Assembly: GCF_024693525.1 (NCBI RefSeq)
Contig: NZ_JAILKR010000007.1
Location: 1-64,000, forward strand
DNA from: Selenomonas sp.
Lineage (GTDB): Bacteria; Bacillota_C; Negativicutes; Selenomonadales; Selenomonadaceae
DNA length: 64,000 bases
Direction of reading: 5' to 3'
Of this stretch, positions 25,366 through 33,188 are shown piece after piece. The translations under genes and the position numbers were made by a program. The notes under the pieces were generated by a model. It had not been told where the DNA came from, made no database searches, and saw nothing but the letters and a program-made list of their open reading frames with translations. Position 1 is the stretch's first letter. The number at the start of each line of letters is the position of its first letter.

Positions 25366-26362
25366 TAAAGTAACGCTGGCCCATGGTGCTGGCGGTAAAT
25401 TAAGTCAGGAACTCATGGAAGAAGTCATTTTGCCGGCCTACGGCAATCCGCTGCTCAATGAGCTCCACGATGGAGCGCAGGTGCAGATGGGCGGTCAGGT
25501 AGCTTTTACGACGGATTCTTATGTGGTACAGCCGCTCTTTTTTGCTGGAGGCAATATCGGCAAACTGGCGGTATGCGGTACGGTCAACGACCTTTCGATG
25601 ACCGGGGCGGTGCCCCGCTATCTGTCGGCTGGCCTTATCATCGAGGAAGGCTTTCCGGTAAAAGACCTCAAAGAGATCGTGGCAACGATGCGCAAGATGG
25701 CCGATGAAGCCGGCATCTACATCGTTACGGGGGATACGAAGGTGGTGGAAAAGGGCAAAGCCGATGGCATCTTTATCAATACGGCTGGTATCGGTGACGT
25801 CATCCGTGGAACCCATATTTCGCCCCATAATGTCAAGCCGGGCATGAAGGTAATCCTGTCGGGCTATATCGGCGACCATGCGGCGGCAATCCTGGCTGGC
25901 CGTCATGGCCTTACCCTTCCCGATACGGTCAAGACCGACTGCGCACCGCTCTGTCATATGACTAAGGCGATGCTGTCGGCAGTTCCCGACATCGCCGTGC
26001 TGCGTGACCCGACCCGCGGCGGCGTGGCGGCGGTGCTCAATGAGATTGCCGAAGCCTCGGATTGTGGCATTCTCATCGATGAGGAGGCATTGCCGATTCA
26101 CGATGAGGTTCAAGGTGTTTGCGATATCCTCGGCTTTGATCCGCTTTACTTGGCCAATGAAGGAAAATGTGTGGCCTTTGTGCCGGCGGATAAGGCCCAA
26201 GAGGTGGTGGATATCATGCGGGCCCACAAATACGGCTGCGACGCGCGTATTATTGGTGAAGTCACGGATACGGCCAAGGGCCAGGTGGGCTTGCGCACGG
26301 CCATCGGTGGTATCCGCGTAGTGGATATGCCCTTGGGGAACATTGTCCCGCGCATCTGCTGA
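25355..26362 (+). CDS. hypE: hydrogenase expression/formation protein HypE
   Basis: The protein of about 335 residues, started at ATG 25355 (MVSDKVTLAHGAGGK), has AIR-synthase-like ATP binding. It ends PRIC, whose last cysteine carries the thiocarbamate that is dehydrated to thiocyanate for the cyanide ligands. It needs HypF to load carbamoyl, yet no hypF follows and none is seen in the window. It is the last gene of the hydrogenase locus; no clear terminator follows. Confidence 0.95.
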   Translation: MVSDKVTLAHGAGGKLSQELMEEVILPAYGNPLLNELHDGAQVQMGGQVAFTTDSYVVQPLFFAGGNIGKLAVCGTVNDLSMTGAVPRYLSAGLIIEEGFPVKDLKEIVATMRKMADEAGIYIVTGDTKVVEKGKADGIFINTAGIGDVIRGTHISPHNVKPGMKVILSGYIGDHAAAILAGRHGLTLPDTVKTDCAPLCHMTKAMLSAVPDIAVLRDPTRGGVAAVLNEIAEASDCGILIDEEALPIHDEVQGVCDILGFDPLYLANEGKCVAFVPADKAQEVVDIMRAHKYGCDARIIGEVTDTAKGQVGLRTAIGGIRVVDMPLGNIVPRIC

Positions 26363-26383
26363 TTTAGAATTCCGTTAAATTGC

Positions 26384-26412
26384 TTGCACTGGATGGTGTC
26401 CTACCTTATAAT
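26384..26412 (+). promoter_or_regulatory. promoter of the secreted-protein gene at 26458
   Basis: TTGCAC (26384-26389), 17 nt, TATAAT (26407-26412). Confidence 0.65.
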
Positions 26413-26457
26413 AATAACCGTTTATACGAGTTATGGTTATAAAAGGAAGCGAAGCCT

Positions 26458-26925
26458 ATGCAAATAAAACGCTTTTTGCCCCTTTGCCTGCTGGCACTGC
26501 TCATGCTCAGCAGTTTTTGCCAGGCCGAGGAGAATATGCAGTTTGTCGATGCGGATGGTGGCACCGGCTATTATGTGGATGTGAACTCCATCGCTTTTTC
26601 GGAGGTCACGGAGAAGGTCTATCCCGAGCCGATTCTGTCGGATGACCCGGCTAAACCGCCGGTGATTTTGCCGCCTCAGGAAGAAACCCGTGAGATTATC
26701 ACGGCGCGCATTGCCGTGGTCAAGGCCTATACCAATAGGCGGTATCTTCAGTATGTGAAATTTGACCCTGCCCGCAGTGTGTATCAGATTTTAGCATCGA
26801 AGACCCAGCAGTATGATACGCGTAAGCAGCTGGAGAAAAGCGATACGCCGCAGCCCGTGATGAAGTATGGTCCGGAGTCTGCGTATCGGTCCATTGTCGA
26901 TTTCATTTATGAGCAGAAAAAGTAA
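26458..26925 (+). CDS. secreted protein of unknown function (surface-adhesin-E-like)
   Basis: The 155-residue protein has a signal peptide (MQIKRF, hydrophobic core, cleavage near CQAEE at about 25). The mature part has a GTGYYVDVNSI segment and a beta-rich look, similar to small periplasmic proteins common in Negativicutes. I cannot assign a function. It has its own promoter. The hairpin after it carries its T run on the minus strand. Confidence 0.7.
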   Translation: MQIKRFLPLCLLALLMLSSFCQAEENMQFVDADGGTGYYVDVNSIAFSEVTEKVYPEPILSDDPAKPPVILPPQEETREIITARIAVVKAYTNRRYLQYVKFDPARSVYQILASKTQQYDTRKQLEKSDTPQPVMKYGPESAYRSIVDFIYEQKK

Positions 26926-26935
26926 TAGGATAAAA

Positions 26936-26961
26936 AAGCCTTCCTCCGCTGGGGAAGGCTT
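26936..26961 (-). terminator. AAGCCTTCC/GGAAGGCTT hairpin
   Basis: AAGCCTTCC (26936-26944) pairs with GGAAGGCTT (26953-26961). The run of six A before it makes it a good terminator only when read on the minus strand; on the plus strand just two T follow the stem. The same stem core recurs at 28948, 51163, 53244 and 61238. Confidence 0.55.
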
Positions 26962-26982
26962 GTCGCATAAAGAGGGATGATT

Positions 26983-27909
26983 ATGACGGAACAGGCAGCA
27001 CTAAAAAAACGGACAGCTTATTTTTCGATTGTATCCAACACCATACTGGTGATTTTGAAATTAATCGTCGGCATCTATGTGGGCGCTGTGAGTCTGGTAT
27101 CGGAGGCTTTGCATTCCGGGGTGGATTTGGTGGCGGCCCTCATTGCCTTTTGGGCGATAAAAAAGTCGCTGGTACCGCCGGATGAAGAGCATGACTACGG
27201 TCATGGCAAATATGAAAATCTTTCGGCAGCCGTGGAAGCTTTGCTGATTGTTGGTGCGGCGGGCGGCATCCTGTATGAATCGGTGCTGAAATTCCAGGAG
27301 GCTGAAGTGCCTGAGAGCTTGGAATACGGTATCGCCATCATGGTGGTGTCCATTGTGGTGAATGTATTGGTATCACGGCGGTTGATTTACGTGGCGAAAC
27401 TCACGGGGTCCCAGGCGTTGGAAGCCGACGGCCTGCATCTGCAGTCCGATGTATGGACCTCGGTGGGCGTACTTGTCGGTTTGGCCTTGATGCAGCTTAC
27501 AGGCTGGGCTTGGCTCGACTCGGTCATAGCTATCTTTGTTGCGGGCATCATCTTTCGGGCCGGCTGGCGCATGGTTATGGAGTCGGCTATGGAGCTTACC
27601 GATGCCAGCCTGCCGGAGGAACAGGAGAACCATATCATTGCGATTATCGAAAGCGTTCCTGAGGTGGAGAGCTGTCATTGTCTGCGAACGCGGAAATCGG
27701 GCTCTTATAAGCTGCTGGATGTTCACGTACTCTTCGACGGCAATATGCATCTTTCCCGGGTCCACGCTGTTTGTGACGAGCTGGAAGAAAAGATCCGTGC
27801 CGAGCTCGGTACCTTTGATATCCTGATCCATCCGGAACCTGCCGGGGCGCACGATCCGGAGACCAAATCGAGTCAATATGAAGATTCGCATCGGCGGAGC
27901 GAAGAATAA
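26983..27909 (+). CDS. cation diffusion facilitator (CDF) family transporter
   Basis: The protein of about 308 residues has six transmembrane helices. CDF metal sites are visible in ALHSGVDLVAA and in HDYGHGKYEN (after helix 2), then in ADGLHLQSDVWTS. The cytosolic C-terminal domain begins near 215 (VPEVESCHCLRTRKSG) and ends in a His/Asp-containing tail. It exports Zn2+, Fe2+ or Mn2+ against protons; which metal is unclear. ATG 26983 fits the GAGGG site better than ATG 26977. Confidence 0.9.
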   Translation: MTEQAALKKRTAYFSIVSNTILVILKLIVGIYVGAVSLVSEALHSGVDLVAALIAFWAIKKSLVPPDEEHDYGHGKYENLSAAVEALLIVGAAGGILYESVLKFQEAEVPESLEYGIAIMVVSIVVNVLVSRRLIYVAKLTGSQALEADGLHLQSDVWTSVGVLVGLALMQLTGWAWLDSVIAIFVAGIIFRAGWRMVMESAMELTDASLPEEQENHIIAIIESVPEVESCHCLRTRKSGSYKLLDVHVLFDGNMHLSRVHAVCDELEEKIRAELGTFDILIHPEPAGAHDPETKSSQYEDSHRRSEE

Positions 27910-28009
27910 GATTTCCTTAATCTGTATTTCAGCAGGATTTCAAGTATTGCAAGAATTTTTATGGTACAATAAGGAACATAGTCAAATAATGAAACGGAGG
28001 AGATTAAAC

Positions 28010-28933
28010 ATGAAATTCCGGAAATTGTGCAGTGTCTTCCTTAGCACGATTATGCTGGCATCGTCGGTAAGCATGGCGGCGGCAGCTACCCCGGCAACGG
28101 TTCAGGATAAACTGGCCGCAATCGAGAAGGACACCTATGGTACGGAGCAGACTGGTGCGCTGACCGACCGCATCAATAAATTGGAGAAAGATTATACTGG
28201 CACGCATCGCACGGGCAGCATGATGACCCGCGTCGATGCCATCTATGATGAGCTTTACACCAATAATGGCAGAACGTCGGTTATGGCAGACCTCAATGCA
28301 ATCGAGTGGAATGTCGATCATAAGGTCAGCATGAATTCGGTAGAAAAGCGCATTGCCGATATGGAGATGGCGATTAGCGGTAAGACTTCCGAGGGCACGT
28401 ACCAGAAACGCATTTCCAACTTGTCTAAAGTTTCCTTTGGAACCGAGACGCTGCCCATCGCGCAGGTAGAGGTGCCGGCCAACACGCTGATCAAAGTGGC
28501 ACTGGTTGACCCGGTGAACTCCAAAGAACTCAAAAAGGGCGATACGGTGCGCTTCCAGGTAGCAAGCGACGTTATTGTCAACAACCGCTTGGTCTTTGCC
28601 AAGGGTGAGCCGGGCGAGGGCGTGGTCACGAAAGTGAAACAGGCGAAGAACTTTGGCCGCAACGCGGAAGTTCAGATTGACTTCAAAAAGACCAAGGCAA
28701 TCGACGGTACTTATGTCGAGACGCTTATCGGTGAGGAATCCAAGAAAGAGATGAAGAATATGGCTATGGCTGCGGGTGCCAGCCTGGCTGGTATCGCGGT
28801 GCTAGGACCAATCGGCATCATCGGCGGTGCTTTCATCAACGGCAAGAACATCGAGCTGCCGGAAGGTACGGAGTTCTACGTGCAGACGAAGTCGGATACG
28901 GTTCTCTACGGTGTGGCAACGACGGTTCAGTAA
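28010..28933 (+). CDS. exported protein with six 20-residue repeats and a glycine-zipper-like tail
   Basis: The 307-residue protein has a signal peptide (MKFRKLCSVF, cleaved near AAAA-TPA at about 26). Residues 34 to about 150 form repeats of exactly 20 residues starting at 34, 54, 74, 94, 114 and 134. The pattern is [K/R/D][L/I/V]xx[I/L/M], often followed by E, a Tyr/Thr/Gly patch and a closing polar residue. The first copies are KLAAIEKDTYGTEQTGALTD and RINKLEKDYTGTHRTGSMMT. A globular part (about 150-250) follows, then AGASLAGIAVLGPIGIIGGA. It is probably an outer-membrane-associated or periplasmic structural protein; the function is unknown. A TACAAT box lies at 27965-27970. Confidence 0.8.
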   Translation: MKFRKLCSVFLSTIMLASSVSMAAAATPATVQDKLAAIEKDTYGTEQTGALTDRINKLEKDYTGTHRTGSMMTRVDAIYDELYTNNGRTSVMADLNAIEWNVDHKVSMNSVEKRIADMEMAISGKTSEGTYQKRISNLSKVSFGTETLPIAQVEVPANTLIKVALVDPVNSKELKKGDTVRFQVASDVIVNNRLVFAKGEPGEGVVTKVKQAKNFGRNAEVQIDFKKTKAIDGTYVETLIGEESKKEMKNMAMAAGASLAGIAVLGPIGIIGGAFINGKNIELPEGTEFYVQTKSDTVLYGVATTVQ

Positions 28934-28947
28934 AAACAAATAAAACG

Positions 28948-28980
28948 TATCAGCCTTCCTCTTTTGGGAAGGCTGATATT
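28948..28980 (+). terminator. terminator after the repeat protein
   Basis: TATCAGCCTTCC (28948-28959) pairs perfectly with GGAAGGCTGATA (28967-28978). Confidence 0.85.
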
Positions 28981-28997
28981 GCTTTTGAATGGGCCGG

Positions 28998-29038
28998 GAT
29001 TTTGTCTGTCGACAAAATCTCGGCAATGGCGTTATAAT
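28998..29038 (+). promoter_or_regulatory. promoter and inverted repeat before the LptD-like gene
   Basis: TCGACA (29009-29014), 18 nt, TATAAT (29033-29038), preceded by GGCGT. The inverted repeat GATTTTGTC-tgtc-GACAAAATC (28998-29019) covers the -35 box, a typical operator position. Confidence 0.6.
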
Positions 29039-29098
29039 AGTAAAGTTAAAGCGATTTGTTGGTTTTAGCTAGAGATTATACAGAAGGAGCACCTTTTG

Positions 29099-30640
29099 AT
29101 GAATAGAGAGAAGAAAATCCTGGCGGGTCTTATGGCGGCGGCTGTGGTAATGCCGGCAGCTTCCGGTACCGTATCGGCGAAAACCTATCATGCGGATTCG
29201 GATACGGGAATCCAGGTTTTGGATTACATCGAAAACGAGCATCGGCAGGCGCGCAAGAACCGCTTGACGGATGAGCAGAAAAAACTGCTGGCCGATGCCA
29301 AGGAAATGGAAAAACACCTGCGTCATCCGCTGGATAAGACGAAACCGTCACCTGTTGCCTTTGAGGGCGACGACCTCACCTATGATGAGCGCGACGGCAG
29401 CTTTATCGCCAAGGGCAAGGTCGACATCCTGCAGCTGGATGCCCATCGCTTTCAGGGCGAGAATGTCACAGGCAATGTAAAGACCCAGGATATCGAGATT
29501 CCCGAGAAGGCGCATGTCCTGCAGATGACGCCGGGGCAGATGCGGATTACCCTCGATGGATATAAGGCACACTATAACTATGGCAAAAAGACGGGGTCGA
29601 TGGTAGATGTCAAGGGCAAGGCGGATGCGCATTTTATCACGGCGAAGCGCTTTGAATTTTATCCGGATCATTTCATCGCCTATGATGCCACGGAGACGGA
29701 GTGCAGTGCGAAGAAGCCGGATTATCATTTCGCTGCAAAGAAAATCACCATTTACCCGCAGCAGAAAATGATGATGGATAATGTCAAGCTCTATCTCAAA
29801 GGGACGCCGATTTTTTCGCGCAAACACTATGAGAAAGACATTACTCCGGGCGCAGCGGGAAAAGAGAACTTCCTGCCGCGAATCGGTTATAACAACGATG
29901 ATAAATTGTACCTCCGATGGGATTTGGAATTCCCGTTGCAGAAAAATCTGAGTGCCAATGCCAATGTGCTGGTAACTGCCGCTGACGGTTGGCGCAGCAA
30001 TTACGATTTGACCTTCAACAATGGGTATCTGCGCACGGGCGTAGCTTATGGCTATTTTGAAGACAATGATGATCGCTGGCTCAAGAAGGAGCCGTCGTAT
30101 TTTCTGCGCTATACCGACCATCTGGCCGGAACACATTTTACCTATAATGTGGGAGGCGAGTATGGCCGCTGGTATGAAAATGGAATCCACAGCAATCATG
30201 GCGAGTACGGGGCAGGCCTTGGCTATGATCCGATCAAGTTCCATCGCTATACCCTGTACCTGGATACGGGCTACACCATTACGCGTGAGTCCTATGATGA
30301 TTCGAGAGTATCAGGCATGAAGGGATCCGCCGTATTGACGAAGGACTTCAATGATCGTTGGGCGGCTTATACGGGCTACCACTATGATAAGAAGAACTCC
30401 CAGAATACGCTCTTTAACTACGATACCGATGATTTCAGCAAGAAGCTGCAGAGCGGTTTCAGCTATCGTATCGATGACCGGAATCGTCTGGCCGTTGGCA
30501 CGAAGTACGACCTTGACCATAGCAAATGGAAGAATGTCGACTATTACTGGTTCCACGACCTGCACTGCTCGGAAATCATCCTGCGGTACAAGTCTATGTC
30601 GAACCGCTGGAGTGTCCGTTGGCAGTTTACGCCGTGGTAA
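29099..30640 (+). CDS. lptD: LPS-assembly protein LptD-like (OstA domain plus beta-barrel)
   Basis: The protein of about 513 residues has a signal peptide ending near VSA-KTY (about 28). An OstA/LptA-like periplasmic segment (about 85-240) contains AFEGDDLTYDERDG and TAKRFEFYPDHFIAYDATETE. The rest alternates aromatic and polar residues as in outer-membrane beta-strands and ends with Trp. It is shorter than proteobacterial LptD, as usual in diderm Firmicutes. It would place LPS in the outer leaflet. The heptose genes start 43 bases downstream. The start is ATG 29099 behind GAAGGAG. Confidence 0.82.
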   Translation: MNREKKILAGLMAAAVVMPAASGTVSAKTYHADSDTGIQVLDYIENEHRQARKNRLTDEQKKLLADAKEMEKHLRHPLDKTKPSPVAFEGDDLTYDERDGSFIAKGKVDILQLDAHRFQGENVTGNVKTQDIEIPEKAHVLQMTPGQMRITLDGYKAHYNYGKKTGSMVDVKGKADAHFITAKRFEFYPDHFIAYDATETECSAKKPDYHFAAKKITIYPQQKMMMDNVKLYLKGTPIFSRKHYEKDITPGAAGKENFLPRIGYNNDDKLYLRWDLEFPLQKNLSANANVLVTAADGWRSNYDLTFNNGYLRTGVAYGYFEDNDDRWLKKEPSYFLRYTDHLAGTHFTYNVGGEYGRWYENGIHSNHGEYGAGLGYDPIKFHRYTLYLDTGYTITRESYDDSRVSGMKGSAVLTKDFNDRWAAYTGYHYDKKNSQNTLFNYDTDDFSKKLQSGFSYRIDDRNRLAVGTKYDLDHSKWKNVDYYWFHDLHCSEIILRYKSMSNRWSVRWQFTPW

Positions 30641-30682
30641 TTCCCTAGACCGCGAAAATATTTCCGAAGAAGGTTTAATACG

Positions 30683-31672
30683 ATGAAAAAAGAACTAGAA
30701 CCTATCCTTGAGGAAATTCAAGGCAAGAATATCCTGGTTATTGGCGACATGGTTGCCGACATATATCTTGATGGGCGCATTTCCCGGATTTCCCGGGAAG
30801 CGCCGGTACTGGTGCTGCAGCAGGCTGGCGAAAAAATCGTCGCCGGCGGTGCGGCCAATGTCGTCAACAACGTGGCAACGCTTGGGGGCAATGTCTTTGC
30901 CGTGGGACTCCTGGGCCTCGATAACGCAGCCCGGGGGCTCAAGGCGGCACTGGAGAAGAACGGTGCCAATACAGAGGGCCTTTTTTGCGATGAGAAGCGT
31001 CCCACCATATCCAAGACGCGTGTCATCGCTGGCGGCCGGGCGACGGTCAGCCAGCAGATTGTGCGCATTGACAAAGAAAGCGATGCACCGATGACGCCGG
31101 CCTTTGAGGCAGAAATCATGCAGTACATCGAGAATTTGCTGCCGGATATCGACGGTGTCGTTATCAGCGACTATGGCTCTGGTACGGTAACAGCAAAGAT
31201 ACAGCAGCAGCTCATAAGCTTCTGCCGGGCTCACGATATTCCCAGTATCGTGGATTCGCGCTATGATATCCATCGCTTCAAAGATATTGGCTATGTCAAG
31301 CAGAATGACGCCGAGATTGCGGCGGCTGTGGGCAGAGAATTGCCGACGGAAGAAGATATCTATGCGGCTGGTCAGGAACTCCTTGAGGAACTCGACGCCG
31401 ATGGCGTCCTGGTCACGCGGGGGGAACTTGGGATGGTGCTGTTGGAAAAAGATGGTGCGATCCACAATATCCCGGTATCCGACAAGAGTGAAGTATTCGA
31501 TGTATCTGGTGCCGGGGATACTTGCGTGGCAACGGTCATTCTGGCCCTGGCAGCTGGCGTGGAACCGGCAAGAGCTGCGGAGCTTTCCAATATCGCCAGC
31601 GGCATTGCCGTTCGGAAATTGGGAACGAGTACGGTTAGCAAGGATGAATTGAAAAAAGTATTGGAGAAATGA
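30683..31672 (+). CDS. PfkB-family heptose-7-phosphate kinase-like protein (copy 1, divergent)
   Basis: The 329-residue PfkB kinase has GGAANVVNN near the N-terminus and catalytic D279 in DVSGAGDT. It resembles the kinase half of HldE. Where RfaE1 proteins, including the second copy here, have TPN, this one has KQN (206-208), so its substrate or role may differ. The adenylyltransferase gene follows after one base, the pair being a split HldE. It may make the 1,7-bisphosphate of D-glycero-manno-heptose or a related sugar. Confidence 0.8.
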   Translation: MKKELEPILEEIQGKNILVIGDMVADIYLDGRISRISREAPVLVLQQAGEKIVAGGAANVVNNVATLGGNVFAVGLLGLDNAARGLKAALEKNGANTEGLFCDEKRPTISKTRVIAGGRATVSQQIVRIDKESDAPMTPAFEAEIMQYIENLLPDIDGVVISDYGSGTVTAKIQQQLISFCRAHDIPSIVDSRYDIHRFKDIGYVKQNDAEIAAAVGRELPTEEDIYAAGQELLEELDADGVLVTRGELGMVLLEKDGAIHNIPVSDKSEVFDVSGAGDTCVATVILALAAGVEPARAAELSNIASGIAVRKLGTSTVSKDELKKVLEK

Positions 31673-31673
31673 T

Positions 31674-32144
31674 ATGTTGATTTCTACTGACGATATCGCC
31701 GCTTTTTGCGAGGTGCTTCGCAAGGGGGGCAAAAAGGTCGTCTTTACCAATGGATGCTTTGATATTTTGCATGCTGGTCATGTTACTTATCTCGAGAAGG
31801 CTCGTTCCTTTGGCGATTGCCTCGTGCTGGGCCTCAATACCGATGCTTCGGTTCGTGCGAATAAAGGACCGAGCCGCCCCATCAATAGCGAACTGGATCG
31901 TGCGAAAGTCGTAGGGGCACTCAAGGCCGTGGACTATGTGGTCTTGTTCGGTGAGCAGACTGCGGAGACGCTGATTGCCAAAGTCAAACCAGATGTCTAC
32001 GTCAAGGGCGGCGATTATACGCTCGACACACTGCCGGAAGCCAAGATTGTCATGGGTTACGGGGGAAAAGTGGAATTCGTAACCATGGTCGAGGGCCGTT
32101 CGACGACGAATGTGATTCAGAAGATTAAGCAGGGAGAGGACTAA
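31674..32144 (+). CDS. rfaE2: D-glycero-beta-D-manno-heptose 1-phosphate adenylyltransferase
   Basis: The 156-residue nucleotidyltransferase has TNGCFDILHAGHV (about 25-37), with the HxGH-type ATP site, then GLNTDASVRANKGPSRPI, and KGGDYTLDTLPEA. It matches the C-terminal half of E. coli HldE as a separate protein. It makes ADP-heptose for the LPS inner core. Confidence 0.93.
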   Translation: MLISTDDIAAFCEVLRKGGKKVVFTNGCFDILHAGHVTYLEKARSFGDCLVLGLNTDASVRANKGPSRPINSELDRAKVVGALKAVDYVVLFGEQTAETLIAKVKPDVYVKGGDYTLDTLPEAKIVMGYGGKVEFVTMVEGRSTTNVIQKIKQGED

Positions 32145-32151
32145 GGCCTCG

Positions 32152-33180
32152 ATGAAGAATATACTTGTAGTAAAATTAAGCGCCATTGGCGATGTCATCC
32201 ATGCACTGCCGGTGGCCTATGCCATTAAGGAAACGTATCCGGATGCGCATCTGACTTGGGTGGTAGAGCCGCCGGCCTATGACTTGCTCACGATGAATCC
32301 CTATATTGATGAGATTATTCTCTTTGAGAAGAAGAAATTTAAATCCATCGGCGGTTTCCTTAAAAATTATGGGCCCCTGAAACGCAAGATCCAGCAGCGC
32401 CATTACGATGCAGTGTTGGACCTGCAGGGGCTGTTCAAATCGGCAGCGATTGCCCGCCTCGGGCAGGCACCAGTGAAGCTCGGCATGTGCAACATGCGCG
32501 AGTTCAGCGATAAAATATCCAAACCGGTCATCGGCCCTAATGCCAATGGTCATATCGTCGAGCGCTATCTCGACGTGGCCCGGGCTATTGGCTGCCGCGT
32601 GGACAAGGTGGTATTTTCTCTGGAGGTGCCGGAGCGCGAAGTAGAACTGACGCAGCGGATTTTCAGCCAGGCCGGTGCCAATATGGCAAATCCCTATGTG
32701 GTGTTTGCCATCGGTGCCAACTGGCCCAATAAGCGCTGGCCGGTGGAGAATTTTGCCGAGCTTGGCGACTGGCTCTATGACCAGCGGCTGATACCCGTTA
32801 TCGTGGGTGGCGGCGTGGTAGATGAGCAGCGGGCGGCGGAAATCTGTGCCAAGACGGAGATTCCGCCTATCAATCTGGTGGGCCGTACGAATTTCAAACA
32901 GCTCACCTGCATCCTGCAGAATGCCCAGCTGGTGATAGGTGGTGACACGGGGCCGGTTCATCTTTCGGCCGGTGTCGGCACGAAGACCATCATGCTCATG
33001 GGGCCCACCGATGCCAACCGCAATGGCCCCTATGGCCAGCTTAATAATGCCATCGAGGTGGACCGCACCTGCAAATACTGCTGGAAGCGGGCCTGCCCGA
33101 AAAAACTCGACTGCCTGGCCAATATTGCAATCAAGCAGGTCGAAGAAAAGATTTCGTTGTTGGTTATGGGAGAGGGGTAA
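32152..33180 (+). CDS. GT9 family LPS heptosyltransferase (first)
   Basis: The 342-residue protein starts MKNILVVKLSAIGDVIHALP, the classical heptosyltransferase I/II N-terminus. It has GANWPNKRWP and the donor-site GGDTGPVHLSAG near the C-terminus. A C-terminal CxxC-type group (CKYCWKRACPKKLDC) is present. It should add heptose to Kdo or to the first heptose. Whether it is WaaC or WaaF cannot be decided by eye. Confidence 0.9.
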   Translation: MKNILVVKLSAIGDVIHALPVAYAIKETYPDAHLTWVVEPPAYDLLTMNPYIDEIILFEKKKFKSIGGFLKNYGPLKRKIQQRHYDAVLDLQGLFKSAAIARLGQAPVKLGMCNMREFSDKISKPVIGPNANGHIVERYLDVARAIGCRVDKVVFSLEVPEREVELTQRIFSQAGANMANPYVVFAIGANWPNKRWPVENFAELGDWLYDQRLIPVIVGGGVVDEQRAAEICAKTEIPPINLVGRTNFKQLTCILQNAQLVIGGDTGPVHLSAGVGTKTIMLMGPTDANRNGPYGQLNNAIEVDRTCKYCWKRACPKKLDCLANIAIKQVEEKISLLVMGEG

Positions 33181-33188
33181 TCTTATAT

